This document shows, one piece after another, positions 35,636-46,822 of a stretch of 64,000 nucleotides of DNA (positions are counted from its first letter, which is position 1; the number at the start of each line of letters is the position of its first letter). The stretch spans positions 2,877,001-2,941,000 of the forward strand of contig OZ025215.1 of assembly GCA_964019055.1 (NCBI GenBank), given 5' to 3'. This DNA comes from Anthopleura xanthogrammica (taxonomy: Eukaryota > Cnidaria > Anthozoa > Actiniaria > Actiniidae). The position numbers and the translations under genes were made by a program. Below the pieces are notes generated by a model that worked only from the letters and a program-made list of their open reading frames with translations, had not been told where the DNA came from and did no database searches.

Positions 35636-36720
35636 TTCAGAATTTATCTGTATGAGCATGCGCAATCAATACTGTATTTTACCTTGAATGAATTAATTAA
35701 AAAAGTCATAATGCCCTTTACGGTCATCAGGTTCTTGCTTGTTGCTATTAATTGGGCCCGGAAATCATTTTTGGAATATCATAAAGTTATCATGACGTAC
35801 CAATCCAGGCTTCGATTCAGGTACTAGGGATGCTTTGGAGTTGTTTGTAGATGTTGAAATAGCATATGGAGATAACCCCGAGGCACTTGAGGTCGCATCA
35901 TGATATGCAGAGGTAGATTAGTTTCTGATTGGCCCTGAGACTGAGTTTTTTTCATCTGCAAACTCTTTTTCTAACTCTTCCAGACGGATTGAACTTGTTG
36001 GAACTTAATTTGTAAAGCTGCTTCGTGGAAGAAGTGCATCATCCTAGCCAAAACATTATTTATTAAAACAAAAGCCTTGCAAAAAATCAGTTCTTTTGCG
36101 ACAAATAGTTATATTATTTATGTATTTTTTCAATTTCAGACTTCAATTAAATTCAAGTCTGAATCGAAACTCAGATAAATCGAATAAAACTAGAAAGAAA
36201 AAAAGAATGTCAACAATGCCACGTTTCTGTCGATGCACTCGTTATCTAGGGGAATGGGCAAACGTGAAACGGCTTCATTTGACTCGGATCAGTGTCTGCT
36301 TTATTATGTAATCTTTGTCGTTCAATCATATTCAATATTGTTTTATATTCTATTCTCGGACGTGCTATTGAGAATCACTAGCCCAATTTCAATATTCTGG
36401 TTGGCAAAGTGATCACGAAAAAAGCAATCCAAGACTAGGCTCCGGGGAAAAAATGGAGTAATCCTAATTTATTTTTATATTTCCCCAGAGCCTCGTCTTG
36501 AATTGCTTTGTGCGTGATCACTCTGCCAACCAGAATATTGAAAGTCCGCCATTTTAATTTAATTTAATTTTGATTTAAGGATCAATTTTGATTTAAGGAT
36601 CAATTTTGATTGGTTGATTAATCTAAAAATAAAATTCAGAAATGTTATTTGTAGATGGATGAACCAATCAAAATTTTAAATGGATTAGGCGGACGATCAT
36701 GAATGTTATTCCACCCACAG

Positions 36721-37202
36721 CATGCGAACATTCACAAGCACTGGGCATCGAAGGTGGATGGATACCAGATACCTCATTCCAGGCATCGTCTCAACTTAAT
36801 ATTCATCACAGACCCCAACTTGCACGACTCTATAATGTAAGACATGGACGAGACGCAGGGGGGTGGTCTGCCAAGACAAACGATGGGCAGCAGATGATTA
36901 GAGTCGATCTTGGTGCGACGAAACTAGTGACTGAAGTCTTGACTCAAGGACGGCAGGATGGAAAGGAGTGGGTCAAGAAGTTCACTGTTGGGTACGGTGA
37001 GGATGGAGAACATTATAAGATGTATAGAGATGGATTATCATTCGTAAAGGTAGTTGATGATTCTATTATTCTCGATTAATAATTCATTCATTCATTCTCT
37101 CTTCTTTCCCTAGGCCACACACCATCAATCCGCATCGATCAATCGATCCATCAATCCATTCATTCGTCCATCTATCCATCCATCCATCCATCCATCATAA
37201 TC

Positions 37203-37252
<50 letters not shown>

Positions 37253-39264
37253 TTTAATAGTAAATCCTCGTAAAGGTTATTACTTAACTATTTGCAATCA
37301 AATAGATAAATATAATAAAATTACAGTGATATCCAATTTAATAATAACTATTTACAACCAGATGAATAAATATAATAAATAAATATAATATCATACACTA
37401 GTAGATAAAAGTTGATTTTTCAAGATTCTTTTAAAGTCAGTTACTGATAGGCATTGTTTCATCCACCAATCCATAGATCTATCTATCCCTCCATCCGTAT
37501 ATGAGAAACCGTTGTGTATAACCATTTTATCCCACGCCATAGAAAATACAAATGCGTAAATTCAATGCGCAGTGCATTATGGGAAGGAAGAGTGAGATAC
37601 CGACGAATATACAACGGCTTTCCTGCTTTCTGATTGGCTGTATTTTCTATGGTGTGGGATAAATCTAAATATATCTTATATATATATATATGAGTAAGAA
37701 TTAACTGAATAAATATCAATAGAATATAGGTGTTTGAAAATTAATACTAGTCAAGAGTGATTAAAATTGAGATAGTAGAGCAAACCAGTAGTTTGTCATC
37801 GTATTCAGTTATGATTTTCATGTGACGTTATTATATTAAGAAAATCTATGTTTTGTCTGTAGATTTTCGTCGTTTTTATCTAACTTAGCTGTACAACAAA
37901 GAATTAGCCGAATTCCATTCCCAGACGAGGAAGGACAGCGCATTGATCTTGGTCTCGATGCTGCTCGTAAACTTTTCAATGGACCAGAATACATAAGTCG
38001 TTTCCTACTAGTTGTCGTGTCTGGTCTAAAAAATAGAAGCCGAGCTTTGAAGATGATTAAGGAAATGCACGCGATGGAAAAACAACGAATTAAAGCATAT
38101 GTTGTTGTCATAGGAACAACCTTTGTTGGAGGTAAGCTGGCACTAGCTAGAAGACAAAAGAATTTCTCCACAATAAGACTGCCAAAACAGCTGGGGGGGG
38201 GGGGGGGGGGTGAATGAAGGCAAAAAATACTCTCCTCAAACCTTAGATTCCACTCCGATATAAACTTTTATGAGTCAATTTTGTTTTTCAGTGAAGTCAT
38301 TTATTTTTACGTCACTATTTCAGAGCAGTTGGAAACAGTCACTAAAATATAAAGGAAATAGATGTGCTGTCTCGCTACGTTCTATTCCTTGTCTCTCCCT
38401 TTTCACGTCTGTCAAACACTATGCTGTCTAATTCACCCTAATTTCCCCTGCATAGAAGGTGGTGAGCCCCTATTTGCACCTCCTCCCCCTTCACCATAAC
38501 TCAATAATTACTAGTCCTCAAGTAAATGACATTATTTTTTAAACAGGGTTAAAGAAGCTCCTTGGATATGGTAACGGTAAAGTGTTTTATTTACCTTCGT
38601 TCAAAAGTTTGTTAACTCATCAAAAAGACATTGCTCATCAAATTTGCCAAGTAAGTCTCGTCAGCTGAAGCTTTTTATTGCCCTTTTTACGTTGCTGGTT
38701 GTAAGCAATCGCACAGGGAACCCAAAAAGATAAAATTTCACTTCCACTTCCATCTGTAGTGGGCTCCTTTTGCATCTAATATAACATTCGATTCCGTGTC
38801 AAAGGGTTGATATGGACAGTTAGACCAATGACGTTACCAAGGCTTCTCCTGCTATTGGGGGAATTTTTCTTCGGTTTCTCAGGTTTTTAAATTTTAAATT
38901 TTAATTTTTTAATTTTAATTTTTTAATTTTAATTTTTTTAGTTTATTTTTTTATTTTTATTTATTTTTTATTTATTTAAGTAATTCACCCTAAATCCGGT
39001 GTGGTTACAATAGAACAACGATGTCCCCTACTAGGTAACCCACCTAACCTACCCTATAAAGAAGAGACGACCAACCCCCTGGAAACCTAATAGTAAAAAA
39101 GTAAACCATTATAAAAAAGAAAACCTATTTTAAATATTTGAAAAAGGTCGGGAAAATGGCGCCAAAAGAAAAAGGTGCTCAAACCGCACCAGTTGTGTTA
39201 AATATTTTTGTGTGTTTTGTTTTAGGTTAACGAATTGGATCCAATCAAGATAATAAGACGTTGA
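36721..39264 (+). pseudogene. Truncated duplicate of the discoidin-vWA gene
   Basis: Exon 3 (36721-37049), exon 6 (37863-38131), exon 7 (38547-38650) and exon 8 (39226-39264) are present with intact splice sites and lengths identical to copy A. Exons 1-2, with the signal peptide, lie outside the duplicated unit, and exons 4-5 (end of the discoidin domain, start of the vWA domain) are deleted. Joining exon 3 to exon 6 breaks the frame. The conserved Trp in QQWIKVDLG is Met here, which suggests relaxed constraint. A Polinton sits 22 bp past the stop. Confidence 0.85.
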
Positions 39265-39291
39265 ACAGTAGACTCACCTTTTTAGCTTGAT

Positions 39292-39714
39292 AGTAGGTAC
39301 CAAAGGCCGATTCTGGGGCACGCACAACTGTACCCCTTCTCCAAACATCACCTCCGCCCAAGCCGCACTTCCGCACACGCCCACCCTCGCCTTCCCCCTT
39401 CTCCAAACATCACATCCAGCCCCCCTAATCCTCCACCGATTCCACTCTCGCCTTCCCCCTTCCCCAAAATCTGATCAAGCGTGCGCAAAAATAAGCACGG
39501 AGATGGGGGAGAAGAGGGAAGGGGTGAGCTATTTTTGGGAGGAGAGGGGAGGAAGGGAAGTGAAGGGAAGTGAAGGGAAGTGAAGAAGAAGGAGAAGGGA
39601 AGTGAAGAAGAAGGAGAAGAACCGAGCGCGGGGGTGGGGGAGAAGAGGGAAGGGGTGAGCTATTCTTGGGAGAGAGGGGGAGGAAGGGAAGTGAAAGGAA
39701 AAGAAGAAGGAGAA
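39292..39714 (+). repeat. Polinton left terminal inverted repeat (423 bp)
   Basis: Matches the reverse complement of 54105-54527 with only one or two differences that I can see. The outer half is C-rich; the inner half is G/A-rich with GAAGGGAAGTGAA units and two copies of GGGAGAAGAGGGAAGGGG (about 39513 and 39640). Confidence 0.95.
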
Positions 39715-39779
39715 GAAGAAGGAGATTTTTCTAAATAAAAATAAAGTTGAAAAAAAATATTGCTTATTATAAAGAAAAG

Positions 39780-39992
39780 ATGCCAAAGTCAAGAAAGATA
39801 AATAGTAAGGTCAGCGAGAGGTGTACTGTTCCAAATATAGATCCGCACTGGAACAACCCTCATAACAATCCATATCCTTCCGTACGATACAACCTGTATC
39901 GCCGACCTAAGGAATCTGAGCGTGCTAGTCAGCCTCAGCCTCAGCCTCAGCCTCAACCTCAGCCTCCTCCCGAGCCCAATCCTCAGAATTAG
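39780..39992 (+). CDS. Small Gln-Pro-rich Polinton protein
   Basis: A 70-residue frame starts MPKSRKINSKVSERC and ends in a QPQPQPQPQP tract and EPNPQN. I chose the Met at 39780 because AAAGAAAAG precedes it, like other starts in this element. It lies 20 bp before the polymerase start and in another frame. The family is unknown. It may be a short protein expressed with the polymerase or part of the leader. Confidence 0.4.
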   Translation: MPKSRKINSKVSERCTVPNIDPHWNNPHNNPYPSVRYNLYRRPKESERASQPQPQPQPQPQPPPEPNPQN

Positions 39993-40012
39993 AGCCAATT
40001 AAGATCTCAAAG

Positions 40013-42397
40013 ATGAACTTTGAGATCTGTGGAAAACGAAAATTGTTTCCAAAGAATATTCGGGCTATAATAAAGGCAAAAATGTCAGAAATGTTGGACA
40101 GCCCTATTCCTGAGACTACAATACCACTAGTCCCACCAATAAGGCCGACAAAGTCAAATCCAAATCCAAAGCCACAGATCATCGGAAAAATTCAGGAGGA
40201 GTTAAGAGATTTTTCAGACTGGTTATTACCACTAGTTCGCTCCAAGATTAGGAATCGCGCTGAGGTGAAGATCGCGAAGCTGAAGAAGAGAATAAAGGCT
40301 ATTTATCGTAGAGCGGAAAAAAAGAATAGAGTGGAAAAATCCTCGTTCGATTCGTATCTCAAGGAACATAGGATCCTCGGACGTAATCGTGACGTGGATC
40401 CCCGCGTCTTTATGAAGAAGCAGGAAAAACGCGTCTTAGAGACCATCTGGATAGCTGAGAAACCCACGAAGATTAAGTTCTACTTAACCTGTGAGTTCCA
40501 TAAGATCGGAAATGACGGACAAGAAGTCAGTAGCGAAGGACATTTCCACACGGTGCCAGAAATCGTGACAAGAGAGACGAACTTAATAAACTTATACGAG
40601 AAACTTTCCGAGGATATCCTAGAAAGAGTAGCTGAATTCCAAAACGAGGGTTCTGGCTGGGCTATACGGAAAGTAGTATCCTTAAGCATTCATTTCGCGA
40701 AATACGAACCCCTAAGAGGTAGCACATACGTTCCCCTTCCTCAAGAATTAGTAACAAGGAAGGCCATTATTAACCCCAAGAACGAGGACGATCAGTGCTT
40801 TAAGTGGGCGGTAACCGCGGCCCGATTTACGCCAAAAAACAATCCTGAGAGGATAACACGAACGCTAAGGGAAAATGCGAAAAGGTTAAACTGGGAGGGA
40901 CTTCGCTTCCCCCTAGAGTTACGAGATATCAAAATCTTCGAGAAAAATAACAAGGACTACGCGATTAGTGTCTTAGGTTACGAAAAGAGGGGGTTCGAGC
41001 CCCTTAGGATTTACGAAGGGGAAATCAGGGAGCACAACATAATCCTACTACTAATCTCCAACGAAAAGACGAAGCACTATTGTTGGATTAAGGACTTATC
41101 GAGACTCTTATCCTCCCAACTATCGAATCACCAACATAAGAAACACTTCTGCTTAAGATGCCTTAACTCCTTTAGCGCCAAGAACGTTCTCCAAGACCAT
41201 TCCGAATGGTGTGGACAGCACAAATCCGTAAAAGTAACCGTTCCCAAGAAAGGAACTCTACTTCACTTCAAAAACCATCCTCATTCTATGAAAGTTCCCT
41301 TCGTCATCTACGCCGACTTCGAGTGCATTCTGGAAAAAGTCGCTTCTTGTTCTTCAGACCCAAAGAGATCTTCTACGGAAGCTTACCAAAAACACAAGCC
41401 ATCGGGATACTGTTACGTGATCAAGTACGATGAGAACGCGCTTCCTCCAAAGATCGTGAAGTACACGGCTCAAAGAGAGGAAGAAGACTTGGGAGAACAC
41501 TTCATGAGATCAATAGAAGAAGATGTTCTTTCCTTATACGAAAAACTTTCCGAGAAGAAAAAGATGGTAATGTCCGACCTGGATCGAAAGGAATACGAAG
41601 AAGCGACACACTGCCATATCTGTAAGGAAGAACTGGAGAATGACAAAGTAAGAGATCACGATCATCTCACGGGGAAATTCCGAGGGGCGGCACATAATAA
41701 GTGTAATCTTCACTACAAACTTCCGGACTTCATTCCCATCTTTTTCCACAATCTTTCGGGATACGACGCCCATCTGTTCGTAAAAGCCTTAGGAATCAGC
41801 AAAGGTAAGATTAAGTGCATCGCGAAGAACGAGGAACAATACATCTCTTTTAGTAAGAGAATCATCGTGGATCACTACGCGGATAAAGAGGGGAAAATCC
41901 ATGATGTTTACTTAGAAGCGAGATTTCTTGACAGCTATAAGTTCATGTCCTCCAGCTTGAGTAATCTTACTAATAACCTAACGAAAGACCAGTTCGAAGT
42001 CATCAGTTCCTTTTACGGAGGCGAACATCTTAACTTATTGATGAGAAAAGGAGTGTACCCCTACGAGTACGTGGATTCCCTTACGAAGTTAGAGGAACGC
42101 CACTTACCCCCAAAGGAAGCCTTTCATTCAGATCTTAATGATAGCGACATCACGAAAGAAGATTACGAACACGCGTGGAAAGTATGGAAAACCTTCGACA
42201 TGAAGACGATGAAAGACTATCACGATCTATATCTCCAAACGGACGTACTTCTCCTAGCGGACGTATTCGAGAACTTCAGAATCGTTTGTAGAAGATACTA
42301 TGACTTAGATCCCGCTTGGTATTACACTGCCCCTGGACTTGCTTGGGACGCCATGTTAAAAATCACGAACATCCGACTAGAACTCTGTGGGGAGTAA
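40013..42397 (+). pseudogene. Protein-primed DNA polymerase B, N-terminal and exonuclease part (frame interrupted)
   Basis: Encodes 794 residues: N-terminal basic region; a C2H2-like HFCLRCLNSF motif near residue 380; Exo I YADFECIL (about 432); an endonuclease VII-like zinc insert CHICKEEL with VRDHDHLTGKFRGAAHNKCN (about 535-560); Exo II FHNLSGYDAHLF (about 578); Exo III YLQTDVLLLADVF (about 738). It replicates the element from its termini. The frame stops just after GLAWDAMLKITNIRLEL, where family members continue into the YxGG-type DNA-contact motif and palm; here the palm starts at once in another frame (42387). A short deletion plus frameshift is the likely cause. Confidence 0.9.
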
Positions 42398-43688
42398 GCG
42401 TTACGCAAAGGCTAATAATAAGTACATGAAGAACTACGATCCTAACGAAAAAAGCACTTACATTCCCTATTGGGACGCGAATAACCTCTACGGATGGGCA
42501 ATGTCCCAACCTTTACCAACGAAAGGGTTCAGATGGATGAAGAAGAAAGAGCTGGAGAGGGGGTATGGGGGAGGAACTCCCCCATGGAGAAGAATTCCCT
42601 GTATTTTGGACGTTGATCTAGAGTATCCCCAAGAATTGCACAATCTTCACAACGACTATCCCCTTGCCCCAGAGCACCTCAGAGCGAAAAGTGGAGTAAT
42701 GAAGCTTATTCCGAACTTCTACGACAAGTCACACTACGTAGTACACCACGATACCTTAAAATTTTACGAAAGCCAGGGACTAAGAATCACGAAGATCCAC
42801 AGGGGAATTTCCTTTGAAGAATCCCCTTGGTTAAAGAAGTACATTGATCTGAATACGGACTTAAGAACCAACGCGACGAACGATTTCGAGAAAGATTTCT
42901 TCAAGCTTATGAACAACTCTGTCTTCGGAAAGACCATGGAGAACATTCGTAATCGACGAGACATACGCTTAGTCACAAACGAAAAGCAAGCGAATAAGCT
43001 AACTCGTAAGCCGAACTTCATTGGAGCCAAATCCTTCTCCGAAAAGTTAGCCGCCATTCACATGAGGAGAACGCACTTAGAGTACAACAAGCCCATTTAC
43101 CTAGGAATGTCCATCTTAGACTTATCTAAGAAATTCATGTATGACTTCCACTATAACTACGTTAAGAAGAAGTACAAGTACAAAGTAACCCTTCTTTACA
43201 CTGATACTGATAGTATAGTCTACGAAATCCAGACGCACGATCTTTACAAAGACATGGAAGGGGACATCGAAAGGTTATTCGATACGAGCAATTATCCCAA
43301 AGATCACGCGGGAATAAAGAAGAGAGTTAACAAGAAAGTAAGAGGAATGATGAAGGACGAGACAGCTGGAAAGCAAGTCACGGAATTCGTTACGCTAAGA
43401 GCGAAGCTCTATTGCTTCAGAACAGAAGGAGGAAGAGAGGAAAAGAAGTGCAAGGGAGTCAAAAGATGCGTCGTAGAAAACAGCCTTCGCTTCCCCCACT
43501 ACAAAGACTGCTTATTTAACGGAGAAGAACTTATGAGAACAATGAGAGTCTTCAGAAGCCGATCACACGAAATAACTTCAGAAAAGGTTAATAAGATCGC
43601 TCTTTCCTCAAGGGACGACAAGCGAGTAATATTAACGGAAGATCCTATCACGACCTTAGCCCACGGGCATTACATGAATAATCTTTAG
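42387..43688 (+). pseudogene. DNA polymerase B, palm and thumb part (second frame)
   Basis: Encodes 433 residues in a frame different from the upstream part, overlapping it by 11 nt; the only possible start at the overlap is GTG. Motif A is DANNLYGWAM (about residue 29), motif B LMNNSVFGKTMEN (about 173-185) and motif C YTDTDSIVYE (about 270), all intact. RGYGGGTPPWRR near residue 58 comes from a 28-bp palindromic insert shared with the integrase gene. It ends convergent with the integrase, stop codons overlapping by 4 nt at 43685-43688. Confidence 0.9.
42559..42586 (+). repeat. 28-bp palindromic insert in the polymerase gene
   Basis: Contains GGGGGT then the hairpin arms ATGGGGGAG and CTCCCCCAT around GAA. 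The same 28 bases occur on the minus strand at 44731-44758 in the integrase start region. In the polymerase it adds Gly/Pro-rich residues between motif A and the next conserved block. Confidence 0.85.
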
Positions 43689-44809
43689 CCCAAAACACCA
43701 TCAGGCGGCAGTTCCGTGTCCTCGGGAATAACCTGTAACTCCTCTCTAACAAAAGAACGCTTGGGAGTCTTTCTCCCATGCCTTCCCATATCAGTCAAAG
43801 GATTTACGTAACTTTCAGAAAGATAGTAAAGAACAGGCTGATTAGGACTAATAGTCGCACGCGATATCTCGTAAACTTCTATAGACCAAATGGGATCAGT
43901 AGCGCGTTGTCGCCCTCCCTCCTCTTCCCCAGCGGCATATAAGTATCGAACAAAAACCCCTCCAGGGATCCTATTTTCCTTTGGTCCCACTGGTCTTTTG
44001 TAGATAGGATCTTTTAGCTCGAGGGACTTTAAGTTTAATGCCTCCTTTGCTTTCTTTCCAGTAATCCTCTTAACTTCGTTGTTAATAGACTTTATCACGC
44101 TAGGAAGTCGTTCCACCCATTCTCGCGACCTCGTGTCCCCAACGTGGGTCTTAGAAACTTCCATGAGCATCTCTTGTGCATACTGATGACTAAACAGCTT
44201 CTCAGCTATCGTCCGATTAGCGCGCTCCACGAGGGATTGTGCTCTATGATTTCCAGGATCTGATCTTTGGATTTCTACGTCACTTTTCTTCATAAGCTTC
44301 GTAAGAGCTCCCTTGAATTCCGTTCCTGGATCAACCATCAAAGTCTCAGGCCAATATAATCTTCTAGAATAAATACTATCCAAAGCCTCAGATACTCCCG
44401 TGGAGTACTTCGCAGTCAAAGGTTCCGCGTCCACGTACCTAGAAGCAACATCCACCACGACGAGAGCGTACTTATACGTCTTTTTCTTCACGGTATCGTG
44501 GGGCATAAAGAGTAAGTCCGCTTGATGGATCTGATTGGGCTTAGAAATGTCCCAATGGAATCTCGGAATGTACGTGGGAGGAGGGAGGTATATTTGCCAC
44601 AAAGCTTGCTTAATAAGCCACTTCCTTGTAATCTCTTCGGAAATGCCTGTAGCTTCGGATAGTCTCGAAATCGCCGAATATCCCTTCCAATATCCTTCGG
44701 TTGAGTAATAAACGTTTGAAAGTTTCTTTTCATGGGGGAGTTCCTCCCCCATACCCCCCTTTCTTCTTTCCATAGTATTTAAGAGAGTACCCCCCTTTCT
44801 TCTTTCCAT
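43685..44809 (-). CDS. Polinton DDE integrase (retroviral-type rve fold)
   Basis: Encodes 374 residues. The catalytic core reads NQIHQADLLFM (D98), LMVDPGTEF (D160) and SLVERANRT (E195), a complete D-D-E triad with 34 residues between the last two. It inserts the element into target DNA, giving the short target duplication seen here. The C terminus (VFVRYLYAAG to YYLSE) is SH3-like rather than a clear chromodomain. A 36-bp tandem duplication repeats the start region (MERRKGG twice), so translation may begin at 44809 or 44773; a third Met lies in the palindrome at residue 20. It is transcribed away from the capsid gene from a shared 41-bp gap. Confidence 0.92.
   Translation of the reverse strand: MERRKGGTLLNTMERRKGGMGEELPHEKKLSNVYYSTEGYWKGYSAISRLSEATGISEEITRKWLIKQALWQIYLPPPTYIPRFHWDISKPNQIHQADLLFMPHDTVKKKTYKYALVVVDVASRYVDAEPLTAKYSTGVSEALDSIYSRRLYWPETLMVDPGTEFKGALTKLMKKSDVEIQRSDPGNHRAQSLVERANRTIAEKLFSHQYAQEMLMEVSKTHVGDTRSREWVERLPSVIKSINNEVKRITGKKAKEALNLKSLELKDPIYKRPVGPKENRIPGGVFVRYLYAAGEEEGGRQRATDPIWSIEVYEISRATISPNQPVLYYLSESYVNPLTDMGRHGRKTPKRSFVREELQVIPEDTELPPDGVLG
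44731..44758 (-). repeat. 28-bp palindromic insert near the integrase start
   Basis: Same 28 bases as 42559-42586, on the opposite strand. It is read in a different frame and encodes GGMGEELPH. It directly precedes the 36-bp tandem repeat. Confidence 0.85.
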
Positions 44810-44850
44810 AGTATTTAAGAGAGTAACTCGTTATTACATAAATAAGAAAG
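44752..44850. promoter_or_regulatory. Divergent promoter region with 36-bp direct repeat
   Basis: Units at 44752-44787 and 44788-44823 are identical and contain CTTTCTTCTTTCCATAGTAT with TTAAGAGAGT. The repeat overlaps the integrase start codons on the minus strand. The remaining gap up to 44850 holds ACATAAATAAGAAAG just before the capsid ATG. Any promoter for either gene must lie here or inside the neighbours. Confidence 0.6.
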
Positions 44851-46098
44851 ATGTCAAGAGCAATTCCAGAAAAGCTTGATGTAGATAGGTTCTTTAAACA
44901 GCCCTACGGACTCAAGGCGGAGAAGAACATTCATCGCGTGAGCTTTAGTCCAGCCACAGTGGATCCTGGACGAACGTTGGATGTTCACATACCCAAGTTA
45001 CCGGAGAACGTTGTTATTGTTCCCGGAAGCGTGGCACTCTTGGTAGATCTCACTTTGAAGGATGGGAGCACCACAGATCAGAATAAGACCGTGGTTAATA
45101 ACCTGGGTAAGAATCTTATCGAAGAGATGAGAGTTACCTTTGGTGGGCGGCCAATAGGAGATTTGGTTCGATATGATCTCTATCAAACTTACGGCGACTT
45201 ATTCCTCAGGAAAGAAGAACGAAAGAATAGGCTAAGAGAAGGGATCTCCTCCGAAAACATGCGAAAACTAAGAACGGCAGCTGGAGATAAGGTCGAGACA
45301 GATTCTGCAGAAGTTGCCTTAGCGAAAGTATATGGAACACGATACAGAATCCCCATTTCCCACACCATTTTCGACTCTCATGGAGTATATTATTCCAACG
45401 GATTAGTAGATACTCTGCTCTTTCAGGTTACCTTTTCAACAAGCGCAAAGATCGTAACCTCAGGCCAAGAGGACGCAAAGTATACCCTATCCAATCTAGA
45501 ACTAGAGTACGAGACCATCACGAGCGAATATCTAGCAAACGAAGCATTAAGCAGATACGAAGATGGTAGGGGATTCTACTACGAGAACGTATTGATGCAC
45601 AAGAGTTTCCCCATCAATAAGAAGAAGACCACCGTGATCAACGAACAGATCAACTTACCCCTACGATCGATGTCTGGGATCCTAATCCTATTCATAGAGC
45701 CATATACGGCCTGCGCTAGGGACTCAGAAAAGTTCACGAACCCCGATATTACCAAAGTAGACATCAACGTGAATAGCGTGCCCCATAAGCTGTATTCCGA
45801 TGGGATGATACCAGCGGACTTTTGGGAGTCGATCGTAATGCGATACGGAATAACGGATAACATGACTCCAAAGGAGTTTTACGCGGACAAGTTTGCCCTG
45901 TGGATTGACTTAAGAACTTATCCTGACGGGGATATTCATGGTAGTGGGCTCGTTTCGGACGCTACGAAGGGAGGGGTGAAGTTGTACATTAAGAGAACTG
46001 CTGGAACGGAAGATGAGGAAATGACGTGTTACTTGTTCGTCGTGGCGGACGGATTGGTGGAGTTCGAGAAGAGGAGTTTCAAGCAAAACTGGTACTAA
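44851..46098 (+). CDS. Probable Polinton major capsid protein (double jelly-roll type)
   Basis: Encodes 415 residues, beta-strand rich and without membrane segments. Position (next to the packaging ATPase), length, repeated hydrophobic strand patterns (VALLVDLTL, LLFQVTF, LSGG-free, ILILFIEPYT, GGVKLYIKR) and a C terminus ending ADGLVEFEKRSFKQNWY resemble the double jelly-roll PY capsid proteins of Polintons. It would form the pseudo-hexameric shell units. It is shorter than the typical PY protein. I cannot confirm the fold from sequence by eye. Confidence 0.6.
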   Translation: MSRAIPEKLDVDRFFKQPYGLKAEKNIHRVSFSPATVDPGRTLDVHIPKLPENVVIVPGSVALLVDLTLKDGSTTDQNKTVVNNLGKNLIEEMRVTFGGRPIGDLVRYDLYQTYGDLFLRKEERKNRLREGISSENMRKLRTAAGDKVETDSAEVALAKVYGTRYRIPISHTIFDSHGVYYSNGLVDTLLFQVTFSTSAKIVTSGQEDAKYTLSNLELEYETITSEYLANEALSRYEDGRGFYYENVLMHKSFPINKKKTTVINEQINLPLRSMSGILILFIEPYTACARDSEKFTNPDITKVDINVNSVPHKLYSDGMIPADFWESIVMRYGITDNMTPKEFYADKFALWIDLRTYPDGDIHGSGLVSDATKGGVKLYIKRTAGTEDEEMTCYLFVVADGLVEFEKRSFKQNWY

Positions 46099-46173
46099 GA
46101 ACTTTACGGGAATAGATATTAGGGCTTATCTCAAAGAACTTACTAAAAGATAGTTATGATACAATAAATAAGA

Positions 46174-46806
46174 ATGGAGGAACTAAAAGATAAGACACCC
46201 TTTCACTGTATCATAACTGGTCCTACGAATTGCGGAAAGACTCACTACCTAGTGAATACGCTAAGGAATAGTTTCCGATACGTGTTCGAATACATCGTAC
46301 TTATCTGTCCCACTTACGTGGAGAATCTTACTTACCGAGGCTTCGCTAAAGATGATCCTAGATTCATCGTCGTGTCACCCAAGGCAGATGATGTGAATGA
46401 GATCTGTGATCTACTTTCCATGTGTAAGAAGATATTCTCGGGGCAGAACACTCTGATTATCTTGGATGATTGTGCTTTCTCGAAAGAGTTAAAAAATAGG
46501 TCCAATCACTTCGTTAGGATGGGATTTTCGGGAAGGCATGATAAGATCTCTATTTGGGTCTTAACTCAGCAGATTACCTCCATTGCGAAACCCTTCCGCG
46601 AAAACGTTACGTGCATCATATCCTTCTACAGTCGGAGTCAATCAGCGAATAAGCTACTGTTTGAAGAATTCGGAGGGACTATGGATGTCGAAGAGAGGAA
46701 CGCCTTGATGAAAATATTAAAGAAGGAAAGGTACTCCAGAATATGTTTTTGCTTAATGCATCCACATCAATCCTACGTAGAAGTACCCGGTTTAAGCGTA
46801 TCTTGA
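46174..46806 (+). CDS. A32-like DNA packaging ATPase (FtsK-HerA superfamily)
   Basis: Encodes 210 residues. Walker A is GPTNCGKT (residues 16-23), Walker B is LIILDD (94-99) and a sensor-like WVLTQQ follows near 130. This family pumps DNA into capsids in Polintons and related DNA viruses. It starts after ACAATAAATAAGA. The length is near the family norm. It supports a virion-forming ancestry when taken with the capsid gene. Confidence 0.88.
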   Translation: MEELKDKTPFHCIITGPTNCGKTHYLVNTLRNSFRYVFEYIVLICPTYVENLTYRGFAKDDPRFIVVSPKADDVNEICDLLSMCKKIFSGQNTLIILDDCAFSKELKNRSNHFVRMGFSGRHDKISIWVLTQQITSIAKPFRENVTCIISFYSRSQSANKLLFEEFGGTMDVEERNALMKILKKERYSRICFCLMHPHQSYVEVPGLSVS

Positions 46807-46822
46807 TGATGATAAAGTAAGA

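Larger units (their letters stand above)
24847..36322. repeat. Tandem segmental duplication, copy A (about 11.5 kb)
   Basis: From TTCTATTCTCGGACGTGC at 24847 to TTTGTCGTT at about 36322 the sequence is repeated in the same order and orientation at 36348-63878. It contains exons 3-8 of the discoidin-vWA gene, the Schlafen-like gene and about 4.7 kb of non-coding DNA. The exons I compared differ at a few percent of positions; introns and microsatellites differ more. Confidence 0.9.

Noticed and set aside
35343..35687. Open frames of poly-isoleucine and poly-methionine on both strands
   Set aside because: They are produced by an ATC trinucleotide microsatellite.
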